Positions 25,746 through 33,881 of a stretch of 64,000 nt of DNA are shown piece by piece. The stretch comes from Gemmatimonadota bacterium. GTDB lineage: Bacteria > Gemmatimonadota > Gemmatimonadetes > Longimicrobiales > Gaopeijiaceae. The number at the start of each line of letters is the position of its first letter. Positions within the stretch are counted from its first letter, which is position 1. The notes beneath the pieces were generated by a model. It was not told where the DNA came from and searched no databases. It worked only from the letters and a program-made list of their open reading frames with translations. Made by a program: the position numbers and the translations under genes. The stretch is from the NCBI GenBank assembly GCA_022827345.1, contig JAJDTB010000035.1, positions 124,001 through 188,000 on the forward strand, read 5' to 3'.

Positions 25746-26915
25746 ATGTCACATCCCGGCAAGGGAGACCCCGCCAAAGCCGCCATCGCGCCCCTCGACG
25801 GAGTGCGCGTGGCCGACTTCTCCCAGAACCTGGCAGGACCCTATGCCGCCCAGATCCTGGCGGACCTGGGAGCCGACGTGGTCAAGGTCGAGCCGCCCGG
25901 TGGCGATCCGGCCCGCCGCTGGGGACCTCCGTTCGTCTGGGGCCATGGCACGCTGTTCAATGCCGTGAACCGCAACAAGCGGAGTGTGGTCCTGGACCTG
26001 AAGACGGATGCGGGCCGGGCGCGCGCACTGGAGCTCGCCACCGAAGCCGATGTGGTGTTCCAGGCCCTACGGCCGGGCGCGGCCGAGCGTTTCGGCATCG
26101 GGTACGAGAGCGTTCGCGGCGTCAACCCTTCGGTCGTCTATGTGTCGATCCTGGCGTACGGGGACAGCGGGCCGCTGCGCGGCGAGCCCGGATACGACCC
26201 GCTCATGCAGGCTCGGTCGGGGCTGATGTCGGTGACGGGCGAGGCCGGGGGCGCGCCGGTGCGGGTCGGCGCCTCGGTCGTGGACCTGGGCGCGGGGATG
26301 TGGGCCGCGATCGCCGTGCTGGGCGCCCTCAGGGAACGCGACCGGACCGGGCGCGGCTGCCATGTGTCGACCTCGCTGCTGGACACGTCCCTCGCCTGGA
26401 TGTCGTACCACATGACCGGGTACCTGGCCGGCGGACCGCTCCCCGGGCCGATGGGGACGTCCATCGCGATGATCGCACCGTATGAGGCGTTTCCCTGCAC
26501 CGACGGCTCGGTGATGATCGCGGCGGGCAACGACGACATCTTCAGGCGCCTTTGCCGCGCGCTCGAGCTGGATCTGGCGTCGCACCGCGCCTACGCCGAC
26601 AACGCGTCCCGGGTGGCCCGCAGCACCGAGCTGGCGGCGATCGTCGCCGGGCGGACGCGGAAGCATTCGGTGGCGTCGCTGCTGCGCCGTCTGAGCGAAC
26701 ACCGGGTGCCGGCGGCGCCGATTCACACGGTCGCGTCGGCGCTCGAGGATCCCCAGACGGCGGCCAGCGGGATGCTCGTGCGGTACGATCACGAGCGGGG
26801 CGAGTATGTGGACGTGCCCATGCCGATAAAGTGGGACGGGCGGCGGGCGGAGCTGCGCCGGTTCCCCCCGCAGCCCGGAGAGCATCAGGGGGAGCTCTTT
26901 CCGGACGATGAGTAG
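25746..26915 (+). CDS. CaiB/BaiF family CoA-transferase
   Basis: Family III CoA-transferase, moving CoA between carboxylic acids. Seen: PLDGVRVADFSQNLAGPYAA, ADLGADVVKVEPPGGDPAR, NRNKRSVVLDLKTDAGR, ADVVFQALRPGAAERFGIGY, YVSILAYGDSGP, GYDPLMQARSGLMSVTGE (contains the catalytic Asp region), VDLGAGMWAAIAVLGALRER, and HRVPAAPIHTVASALEDPQ. 389 residues, standard. ATG 25746 matches the family start. No operon partner, so substrate acid cannot be named. Confidence 0.92.
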   Translation: MSHPGKGDPAKAAIAPLDGVRVADFSQNLAGPYAAQILADLGADVVKVEPPGGDPARRWGPPFVWGHGTLFNAVNRNKRSVVLDLKTDAGRARALELATEADVVFQALRPGAAERFGIGYESVRGVNPSVVYVSILAYGDSGPLRGEPGYDPLMQARSGLMSVTGEAGGAPVRVGASVVDLGAGMWAAIAVLGALRERDRTGRGCHVSTSLLDTSLAWMSYHMTGYLAGGPLPGPMGTSIAMIAPYEAFPCTDGSVMIAAGNDDIFRRLCRALELDLASHRAYADNASRVARSTELAAIVAGRTRKHSVASLLRRLSEHRVPAAPIHTVASALEDPQTAASGMLVRYDHERGEYVDVPMPIKWDGRRAELRRFPPQPGEHQGELFPDDE

Positions 26916-27008
26916 ACGGGTGGTCCGGAGCGGAAACCTTCCCCGGGCGCATCCAGTACCATATACATGAGCGGTGCGGTTGGCGGAAACCCGGGGGAGA
27001 TGAGGTCC

Positions 27009-28103
27009 ATGTCAAACAACCGATTCCTGCGCTACGGTACGCTGGCGCTCGCGATCGTCCTGGACGCCCTCTTCTTCCGGCCCGCGGGTGATCTGCGGCA
27101 CCGCTACGACGATGGCGACGGATTCGGCTACGGCGGCCTGGCCGCCGCCATCTCCGCCCAGGAACTCCTCAATCAGGACCTGCTGAGCCAACCCGGCGTG
27201 GCCGGCACCGCCGTCGCATTCGACCTGAGCGGCCAGCCCGTGGTGAAGGTCTTCCTGACCCACCCGGGCGCCCTGGCGCTTCCCGCCAGCTTCGACGGCC
27301 ACCCCGTCGTCAGCGAAGTCACCGGGCCGTTCCGGGCGCTCGGCGACCTCCAGGACCCGGCTCCCAACCGGGACGAATCCGGCACGCCCGCCCGCGCCGC
27401 GGCCAGCGACATCACGAATCCCAAGCTCTCCTTCCCCCGCCCCGTCCCGATCGGCGTGTCGACCGGCCAGGTCGACGTGACGGCGGGCACCATTGCCGCG
27501 CGGGTTGTATCCGACTCGAAGGTCTATGCGCTGAGCAACAATCACGTGTTCGCGAACCGGAACCAGGCGGAGGTCGGCGACAACATCCTCCAGCCCGGCA
27601 CCGTCGACGGCGGCGCCAACCCTACCGACGCGATCGGCACCCTGCACGACTTCGAGCCGATCAGATTCTGTCAGCCCTTCCCGGTCTGCCCCGCCAACCG
27701 GATCGACGCGGCCATCGCCGAGACGACGACCGGGAATCTGGGCAACGCCACCCCGTCCAACGGCTATGGCACGCCGCGCACCGAGACGGCCGCCGCCCGC
27801 ATCGGCATGCCGGTCCAGAAATACGGCCGCACGACCGGTCACACCAAGGGGCGGATCACCGGCATCAACGCCACCATGAACATCGGCTTCCGCGATCGGA
27901 CGGCGCGCTTCAGCGGTCAGATCGTCATCTCGGGCGCCGGGTTCTCGGGTCCGGGCGACTCGGGTTCGCTCATCGTCGGCGGCGTTGGGCCCGAAGAGCG
28001 CAAGCCTGTGGGGCTGCTCTTCGCCGGCAGTCAGACCACCACCCTGGCCAATCCCATCGACCTGGTCCTCGACCGATTCGACATCTCGATCGACGGGAAC
28101 TGA
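27009..28103 (+). CDS. Trypsin-like serine protease with N-terminal pro-domain
   Basis: Chymotrypsin-fold protease, probably exported (YGTLALAIVLDALFF near the N-terminus). Seen: a small alpha/beta domain at about 50-110 (PGVAGTAVAFDLSGQPVVKV, GHPVVSEVTGPF), linker, then catalytic His179 (ALSNNHVF), Asp233 (RIDAAIAE) and Ser318 (GPGDSGSLI). GGGGGAG at 26993-26999 favours ATG 27009 over in-frame ATGs at 26967 and 27000. Similar proteases lack the six-Cys trypsin pattern. Next gene, 4 bases on, encodes a copy of the N-terminal domain alone. Confidence 0.82.
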   Translation: MSNNRFLRYGTLALAIVLDALFFRPAGDLRHRYDDGDGFGYGGLAAAISAQELLNQDLLSQPGVAGTAVAFDLSGQPVVKVFLTHPGALALPASFDGHPVVSEVTGPFRALGDLQDPAPNRDESGTPARAAASDITNPKLSFPRPVPIGVSTGQVDVTAGTIAARVVSDSKVYALSNNHVFANRNQAEVGDNILQPGTVDGGANPTDAIGTLHDFEPIRFCQPFPVCPANRIDAAIAETTTGNLGNATPSNGYGTPRTETAAARIGMPVQKYGRTTGHTKGRITGINATMNIGFRDRTARFSGQIVISGAGFSGPGDSGSLIVGGVGPEERKPVGLLFAGSQTTTLANPIDLVLDRFDISIDGN

Positions 28104-28107
28104 GACC

Positions 28108-28323
28108 GTGAGCGACCCGATCGGCAAGGCGCAGCGGCAGGTCGACCGCAAGGTGCTGGGGATGAAGGGCGTGGCCGGAACAGCCCAGGGGATGAGCCGC
28201 GGCAAGCCGTGCATCAAGGTCTACCTGGAGAAGGACGACCCGCGGCTGCGGGCGAAGCTGCCGCGCAAGGTTGGCGGCGTTCCCGTAGAGGTCGAGGTGA
28301 CGGGCAGGATGCGGCGTCTGTAG
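28108..28323 (+). CDS. Free-standing homologue of the protease N-terminal domain
   Basis: 71-residue protein starting at GTG 28108, four bases after the protease stop. Its middle matches the protease's N-terminal domain: GMKGVAGTAQGMSRGKPCIKV against QPGVAGTAVAF...GQPVVKV, then VGGVPVEVEVTGRMRRL against FDGHPVVSEVTGPFRAL. No signal peptide is seen, so it may stay in the cytoplasm while the protease is exported. It could inhibit the protease before export or assist its folding, like pro-peptides acting in trans; that is inference from the match and operon position. Confidence 0.7.
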   Translation: MSDPIGKAQRQVDRKVLGMKGVAGTAQGMSRGKPCIKVYLEKDDPRLRAKLPRKVGGVPVEVEVTGRMRRL

Positions 28324-28389
28324 CTCCTGACGTGACCAGGACGTTTCTCGGCTGTCAGGCCGGCCATCGTCCGGACCGGCTCGATTCGC

Positions 28390-30174
28390 TCACCGCTCCA
28401 GGCGCCAGAACCTCGCTTCGTAGCTGAACACGGTGTAGGCGAGCCATTCGCCCGTGGGATCGTACGCGGGCTGGGTCTTCTGCGTCTCATCCACCGTCAG
28501 CTGCTCCGACTGGCCGCCGCCGAAGGGGACGCGGTGGACCTGGAAGAATCCCTCGCTGCCCGGACCGATGTAGGCAACCCAATCGCCCTGCGGCGACACC
28601 GCGATGCCGGAGTGGACCTGGTTCGACTCCCATTCGTGGAAGCGCTGCGGCTCGCCGCCGTCGCGGGGCACCCAGTACAGCGCCTTCCGGCCCGGCCCCT
28701 CTGCCGCCTCGAAGATCAGCCGCTCCGAGTCCGGAGTCCATTCGGCCTGCAGCGCGTCGTGCGGGAAGTCGCCCATCGGCACGGGCTGCTGGGGCGCGGT
28801 CTCGCCTGTCTCCTGGTCCACGGGGATGACGTAGAGGTAGCTCTTGCGCCCGCCCGTTGCGTCGAGGGTGTAGCTGGGGAACGCGATCCAGCGCCCGTCG
28901 GGGGACCAGCGCGGCCAGCCGGTTTCGTGGCCGTGAGCTGAAACCAGGCGTGGGGACGACGGATCGCCGGCGGGAATGAGGTAGATGTCGTCGGTGGCGT
29001 CGATGTGGCTGTGATAGGTGATCCAGCGTCCGTTGGGGGACCAGTGCATCCCCTGGTCCTCGGAGTAGGACTGGCGGACGATGCGGTCGGGGGCGTCCCT
29101 GGGGAGCGGGCCATCGAATGCGACGATGCCGATGTGCTGGTCGATATCGGGGTAGTCCACGTCGTCGGTGGCGATGCGCCAGCCGCCGAAGGTGAACGAG
29201 ACTTCGGTGCCGGCCGGGTCCCAGGTGGGGGTCTCGGACTGGAAGTTGGTGATTCGGGTGACGTCGCCTCCGGCCGCGGGGACGGCCGACAGGGAGACCA
29301 TGTACCACTGGCTGCGATAGACCACGTCGCCGCCGCGCGTGACGCCGGGGCCGTAGACGTCTCGCTCGGCCGTGTCCAGCATCTCGGCGGGGCCGCCGCC
29401 GACGGGGCGCGCCCAGAGTTCGAGCGGGCCGTCTTCGCGCGGGGCGGCGTAGTAGATCTCCTCCGCATCTGCCGAAAACGCGACGTGGCCGTAGGGTTGG
29501 TGACCCTTGAGCCAGTCCACGGGGTCCTCCGCGCACGGATAGCGCAGGTACTGGACGCTCTCGGACCGCTCGATGCACGCCACTTCACCGTCGGGGCTCA
29601 CCACCGGGAGGGAGAGCCGCTGCCCCTCGGCAACGACCTCGCCGGAATCGCCTTCCCGGGAGATGCGCCAGACCTGCGATGCGGCCATGGAGCGGACCAC
29701 GCCCACCACCGACTCGCCGTCCGGCGCCCAGGTGATCTCCAGCAGGCTCGAACGGGGCGGGAGGTCGCCGGAAAAGCCGCCGTCGCCACCCCAGAGCGTC
29801 TCCTTCGCACCCGTGGCGATATCGTACACGAACCAGTCCTGGCGGCGGCGGTCGAAGGACCGCTCGTGGACCAGGAGGCTCGCGCTGGCGGGATGCCAGG
29901 TCAGGTACCGGACCTGGCTGGGTGCTGTACCGAGGGTGCGGGTCGCCCCGTCGGCGATGGACATGATGATCACGTCGCGGCCTTGCGTGAATGCCAGCCA
30001 CCGGCCGTCCGGCGACACCGCGCCCGCCGGGTCGCGATAGGCCACCGGCCCCATCTGGTGCGCCGTGACGAGGTGGGTGGGCTCCTGGTTGGATTCGCAG
30101 GCTGTGAGGAGGGCGGCGGCGATGGCGGCGGCGCGGGCTGCGGTGGCGCGGGCGCGTGGGCGCGTAGGGGTCAT
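28390..30174 (-). CDS. WD40-like/TolB-type beta-propeller lipoprotein
   Basis: 594-residue lipoprotein (AAALLTAC, Cys26). Seen: repeated PD40-type blades with SPDG/WSPDG turns (AVSPDGRWLAFTQGRDV, WAPDGESVVGVV, VSPDGEVACIER, WSPNGRWITYHSH, WSPDGRWIAFPSY, WTPDSERLIFEA, VSPQGDWVAYIG). This is the propeller of TolB or of S9 peptidase N-termini, but no hydrolase domain follows. ATG 30174 has GGGAGGAGA upstream. Divergent from the 30369 gene. Function unknown; propellers of this type bind proteins or peptides. Confidence 0.82.
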   Translation of the reverse strand: MTPTRPRARATAARAAAIAAALLTACESNQEPTHLVTAHQMGPVAYRDPAGAVSPDGRWLAFTQGRDVIIMSIADGATRTLGTAPSQVRYLTWHPASASLLVHERSFDRRRQDWFVYDIATGAKETLWGGDGGFSGDLPPRSSLLEITWAPDGESVVGVVRSMAASQVWRISREGDSGEVVAEGQRLSLPVVSPDGEVACIERSESVQYLRYPCAEDPVDWLKGHQPYGHVAFSADAEEIYYAAPREDGPLELWARPVGGGPAEMLDTAERDVYGPGVTRGGDVVYRSQWYMVSLSAVPAAGGDVTRITNFQSETPTWDPAGTEVSFTFGGWRIATDDVDYPDIDQHIGIVAFDGPLPRDAPDRIVRQSYSEDQGMHWSPNGRWITYHSHIDATDDIYLIPAGDPSSPRLVSAHGHETGWPRWSPDGRWIAFPSYTLDATGGRKSYLYVIPVDQETGETAPQQPVPMGDFPHDALQAEWTPDSERLIFEAAEGPGRKALYWVPRDGGEPQRFHEWESNQVHSGIAVSPQGDWVAYIGPGSEGFFQVHRVPFGGGQSEQLTVDETQKTQPAYDPTGEWLAYTVFSYEARFWRLER

Positions 30175-30274
30175 GGGGTCTCCTCCCGGGGATGCTTCTG
30201 GCGGGGCCATCAAGATGACACCTTCTGGCCGGGTGCGCCTCTCCCCATGACCCCGACTGGATAGCGGCGGCGTT

Positions 30275-30302
30275 CGGCTTCATTATTCCAGCGACGAAGC
30301 CG
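30275..30302. promoter_or_regulatory. Inverted repeat between divergent propeller genes
   Basis: CGGCTTC (30275-30281) and GAAGCCG (30296-30302), exact, 14 bases apart, within the 194-base control region between genes starting at 30174 and 30369. Operator or transcript hairpin; nothing further to decide. Confidence 0.3.
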
Positions 30303-30368
30303 GCGCGGTTTGGCAGGGAACGCCATCCGGCCCGGCGCGGCACCACCCCTCCAGAGGATCGGGATCCC

Positions 30369-32819
30369 ATGCGACTCCGGCACGCCCTTTTCGTTGCGAC
30401 GGCACTCCTTCTCGCCGCACCCGCTGCGGCCCTCGGTCAGACGACGGCGCGGCCCGCGGGCGCCGTCCCGATGGCGTTGCCCGCGGCCTCCGTCCCCACG
30501 GCGGCGGGACTCTCGGCATTTTCGGCGGCGGTCGTCGTGCAGGACGGCCGGATCTTTGTGGGCAGGCCCGGCGGGATCGCCCTGTTCCCCATGCCGTCGG
30601 GACGGCAGGGAGGCGTGCACGTCTTCGGCCGGACGGGCGGCGAGTGGGCGCAGACGGCGACGCTGTCCCCCTCCGAGTCGGGCTCGGCGACGGGCTTCGG
30701 CGGCGGGCTCGACGCCGCCGGCGACCTGTTGGTGGTGGGCGCGCCGACGGAGGGCGCGGGCGCGGCATACGTCTTCCGCTGGGGCGGCTCGGAGTGGGTG
30801 CAGGACGGGCGGCTGACGTGGGACGATGGGGGCGCCGACAACGGTTTCGGCCAGGTGGTGGCCACGAACGGCAACGCGGTTCTGGTGGGGGCGCCGGGGG
30901 CCGGGGCGGTGGTGGCGTTCGCATCCGGGGATGGCGGATGGACGCTGAGCGCCGTGCTGGAGGCGGCCGATGAGCCCGAGGGGGCCGGATTCGGGACTTC
31001 GGTCGACATCGAGGGGGATCTCGCGGCCGTGGGCGCTCCCGGTGAAATGATCGGACTGGTCCCCGGGACGGGGCAGCCGGTGCTGCTGCCCGGTGCCGTG
31101 CACGTCTTCCGGCATGGCGCCCAGGGATGGACCCGTGAAGAGCGGCTGACGCCCCCCGGACCCGCGCCCGGTGCGATGGGGTGGAGCGTCGCCGTGTCGG
31201 GGGGCGAGGTCTTTGCCGGCGCACCGCTGGACGCGGGGACCGGCACCGTCCAGCGCTTCACGTCCGGCGGCGGCGACTGGAGTCACGCTGGTACGATCAC
31301 GGCCAGCGACGCGCCCATTCCCGCCGGCTTCGGCATGGCCATCGCGGCGTCGGGCGATGACCTGGTGGTCGGGATGCCGCTGGTCGGCGGGGGGATCGGC
31401 GGCGGCGCTGCCTTCCGCCGGGACGCGTCCGGGGATTGGAGCGAGGTCGCGTCGTTCGGTCCCGGAGCACCGTTCAACTTCTACGGCCTTGCGGTTGCCG
31501 TGGACGGGGACATGGCGGTTGTGGGGGCGCCCGGCGCCGACTTCTTCGAGGGCACGGGCTTCCTCTTCCGGCGCACGGACTCGGGGTGGGAGCCCGAAGG
31601 CACCCTGATCGACGACAACCCCGGGCTGGACCCGCTGCTGGGCGAGGAACGCGAGTGCGAGGAGGGTGCGGCGGGCGGCTTCAGCTGCAGCGAGGTCGAC
31701 CTGGTCGCGTTCCTGCCGACGCACGCTGCCGGCGGCGCCCGTGGGATGATCGCCAACGACCTGTGGGGATGGACCGACCCCGAGAGCGGCCGCGAGTACG
31801 CGATCATGGGGCGCGCGGACGCGACCACCTTCATCGACCTGGGCGACCCCTCGAACCCCGTCTACCTCGGAGAGCTGCCGCTCACCGAAGGCGCGATCGT
31901 GAACATGTGGCGCGACATCAAGGTCTACGACAACCACGCCTACATCGTCGCGGACAACGCGGGCCCGCACGGTGTGCAGATCTTCGACCTGACGCAGCTG
32001 CGCGACGTGTCCGGGCCGCCGGTCACCTTCGAGGCCACCGCCCATTACGACGGCATCAACTCGGCGCACAACATCGTCATCAACGAGGAGACCGGGTTCG
32101 CCTATGTCGTGGGGGCTTCGGGAGGCGGGGAGACGTGTGGGGGCGGCCTGCACATGATCGACGTCCGCAACCCGGCGGCGCCCGTCTTCGCGGGTTGCTT
32201 CGCCGATCCCAACACCGGCAACGCCGGCACGGGCTACAGTCACGACGCGCAGTGCGTCCGCTACGACGGTCCCGACGAGGCCTACGCCGGCCGCGAGATC
32301 TGCTTCGGGGCCAACGAGACCGCGCTGTCGATCGCCGACGTGACGGACAAGGAAGCGCCGGTCACGCTATCCGCGGCCTCCTATCCAAACACCGGCTACC
32401 TCCACCAGGGCTGGATTTCGGACGACCACCGGTATTTCTACATGAACGACGAGACCGACGAGGTCGGCGGCAACGTATCGCGGACCCGCACGCTGGTTTG
32501 GGATGTCCAGGAGCTCGACGACCCCGTGCTGGTGAAGGAGCACTTCGGCACCACGGGCTCGTCGGACCACAACCTCTATGTGGTCGGCGACCTGATGTAC
32601 CAGGCCAACTACCTGAGCGGACTGCGGATTCTCGACATCTCGGATCCGGAGGAGCCAGTGGAGGTGGGCTACTTCGACACGGTCCCCTTCGGCGACGACG
32701 GGCCGGGCTTCGCGGGGGCGTGGAGCGTGTACCCGTACTTCGAGAGCGGGGTGCTTATCGTGTCGAGCATCAAGGAGGGGCTGTTCGTGCTCAAGAAGAG
32801 GCCGCCGCGGGTGTCGTAG
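30369..32819 (+). CDS. FG-GAP / choice-of-anchor B secreted protein
   Basis: 816-residue exported protein. Seen: signal peptide (LLLAAPAAALGQ), FG-GAP-like integrin-type repeats about 45-410 (FGGGLDAAGDLLVVGAPTEG, FGTSVDIEGDLAAVGAPGE, FYGLAVAVDGDMAVVGAPGA), then a choice-of-anchor B region about 440-810 with LVIVD-type repeats (NDLWGWTDPESGREYAIMG, VNMWRDIKVYDNHAYIVAD, GYSHDAQCVRYDGPD, GYLHQGWISDDHRYFYMND, GLRILDISDPEEPVEVGYFD). The latter group is found on outer surfaces of Bacteroidota and related bacteria; no enzyme activity known. Confidence 0.85.
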   Translation: MRLRHALFVATALLLAAPAAALGQTTARPAGAVPMALPAASVPTAAGLSAFSAAVVVQDGRIFVGRPGGIALFPMPSGRQGGVHVFGRTGGEWAQTATLSPSESGSATGFGGGLDAAGDLLVVGAPTEGAGAAYVFRWGGSEWVQDGRLTWDDGGADNGFGQVVATNGNAVLVGAPGAGAVVAFASGDGGWTLSAVLEAADEPEGAGFGTSVDIEGDLAAVGAPGEMIGLVPGTGQPVLLPGAVHVFRHGAQGWTREERLTPPGPAPGAMGWSVAVSGGEVFAGAPLDAGTGTVQRFTSGGGDWSHAGTITASDAPIPAGFGMAIAASGDDLVVGMPLVGGGIGGGAAFRRDASGDWSEVASFGPGAPFNFYGLAVAVDGDMAVVGAPGADFFEGTGFLFRRTDSGWEPEGTLIDDNPGLDPLLGEERECEEGAAGGFSCSEVDLVAFLPTHAAGGARGMIANDLWGWTDPESGREYAIMGRADATTFIDLGDPSNPVYLGELPLTEGAIVNMWRDIKVYDNHAYIVADNAGPHGVQIFDLTQLRDVSGPPVTFEATAHYDGINSAHNIVINEETGFAYVVGASGGGETCGGGLHMIDVRNPAAPVFAGCFADPNTGNAGTGYSHDAQCVRYDGPDEAYAGREICFGANETALSIADVTDKEAPVTLSAASYPNTGYLHQGWISDDHRYFYMNDETDEVGGNVSRTRTLVWDVQELDDPVLVKEHFGTTGSSDHNLYVVGDLMYQANYLSGLRILDISDPEEPVEVGYFDTVPFGDDGPGFAGAWSVYPYFESGVLIVSSIKEGLFVLKKRPPRVS

Positions 32820-32847
32820 GCAAGCGGGGCGGCAGACTCGGCGGCGT

Positions 32848-32879
32848 GGCGGGAGTGTAGAAGTCGGGGGGCTCCCGCC
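32848..32879. terminator. Hairpin between convergent genes
   Basis: GGCGGGAG (32848-32855) and CTCCCGCC (32872-32879) are exact complements with a 16-base loop, between the ends of the choice-of-anchor gene (32819) and the binding-protein gene (32889). Likely a shared terminator; no T tract. Confidence 0.45.
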
Positions 32880-32888
32880 CGGGGCAGC

Positions 32889-33863
32889 CTATGGCCGGGC
32901 GGCGCCGTGGAGCCGGTAGGCCAGGTACCGCGCCGCTTCGCCCATTCGCGGGCCCGGGCGCCCGAACAGCGAGGCGTCGACCGAGACGACGCGGCCTGCG
33001 GCAACCGCCGACAGCGCCGCCCAGCCGGGAGAGGCGGCCAGTCGGTCGAGTGACGGATCGCGGTAGCCGGGCCGGATCGACGGTGTCCCGTAGCCCGCCA
33101 CCGGCACGATGACGTATTCGGGGTCGCGCCGCACCGCCTCTTCAAGGCTGATCCGCGGCCAGTTCCCCTCGATGTCTCCGAATACGTTGACGGCACCTCC
33201 AGCCACGAAGACCGAGTCGAGGAAGGTGCCGGGACCGGCAGTCATCGGCGGATCCAGCTGCACGACGTGGAAGATCTCGACCGGGGCACGGTCGGACCAC
33301 GCGGCGCGCGCGCCGGCCAGGTCGGCCCGCACCGCGGCGATCACCGAGTCGGCCTGCCGTTCAAGTCCGAGAAGCTGCCCGAAGTTGCGGGCATTGCGCT
33401 CGAAGTCGGCCATGGTCTGGATCGCGGCCCCGTACCAGCCGATTCCCACCCGGTCGAGCTGCTCCCCGACCGCCCCGCCGTCCCCGCCCGAAGGCCACAT
33501 GATCACCAGATCGGGAACGAGCCGGGTCAGTGCCTCCACGCTCGGTTGCAGCAACGCGCTCAGGACCGGCAGGGTTTCGAGTTCCGGCTGGTCATCGTAC
33601 TCGGTGCGCGCGACCAGCCGATCCGAGGCGCCGATTGCCACCAGGGTCTCGGTCACGCCCGGAATCAGTGAGATGATCCGCTCGCGCGAGCCGGTGGCAT
33701 CGTGAAGGCGGCCGGCATCATCGACGATTCCGCCAGCCTGGGTGTCGGGACGATCGGGCGCGCATCCGGGGAGCACGGCAAACAGGGCAATGGCGGCCAG
33801 GCGCGCGGACGCGGGGTTGAGAATGGTGAAACGCCCGGGGCCACCGGCAGGGGAACGCATCAC
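32889..33863 (-). CDS. Periplasmic binding protein, cobalamin/iron-complex type (BtuF-like)
   Basis: 324-residue lipoprotein (AVLPGC, about Cys34) with the helical-backbone metal-receptor fold (PF01497). Seen: RIISLIPGVTETLVAIGASD, VGRT-like block LVARTEYDDQPELETLPVL, PSVEALTRLVPDLVI, VFVAGGAVNVFGDIEGNWPR, ISLEEAVRRDPEYVI, and WAALSAVAAGRVVSVDASLF. GTG 33863 with ATG 33860 directly behind. It lies 18 bases after feoB on the same strand, so probably in one operon, with no ABC permease or ATPase in the window. Ligand could be ferric siderophore, haem or cobalamin. Confidence 0.85.
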   Translation of the reverse strand: MMRSPAGGPGRFTILNPASARLAAIALFAVLPGCAPDRPDTQAGGIVDDAGRLHDATGSRERIISLIPGVTETLVAIGASDRLVARTEYDDQPELETLPVLSALLQPSVEALTRLVPDLVIMWPSGGDGGAVGEQLDRVGIGWYGAAIQTMADFERNARNFGQLLGLERQADSVIAAVRADLAGARAAWSDRAPVEIFHVVQLDPPMTAGPGTFLDSVFVAGGAVNVFGDIEGNWPRISLEEAVRRDPEYVIVPVAGYGTPSIRPGYRDPSLDRLAASPGWAALSAVAAGRVVSVDASLFGRPGPRMGEAARYLAYRLHGAARP

Positions 33864-33881
33864 CGAATCGGCCGCCGGGCG

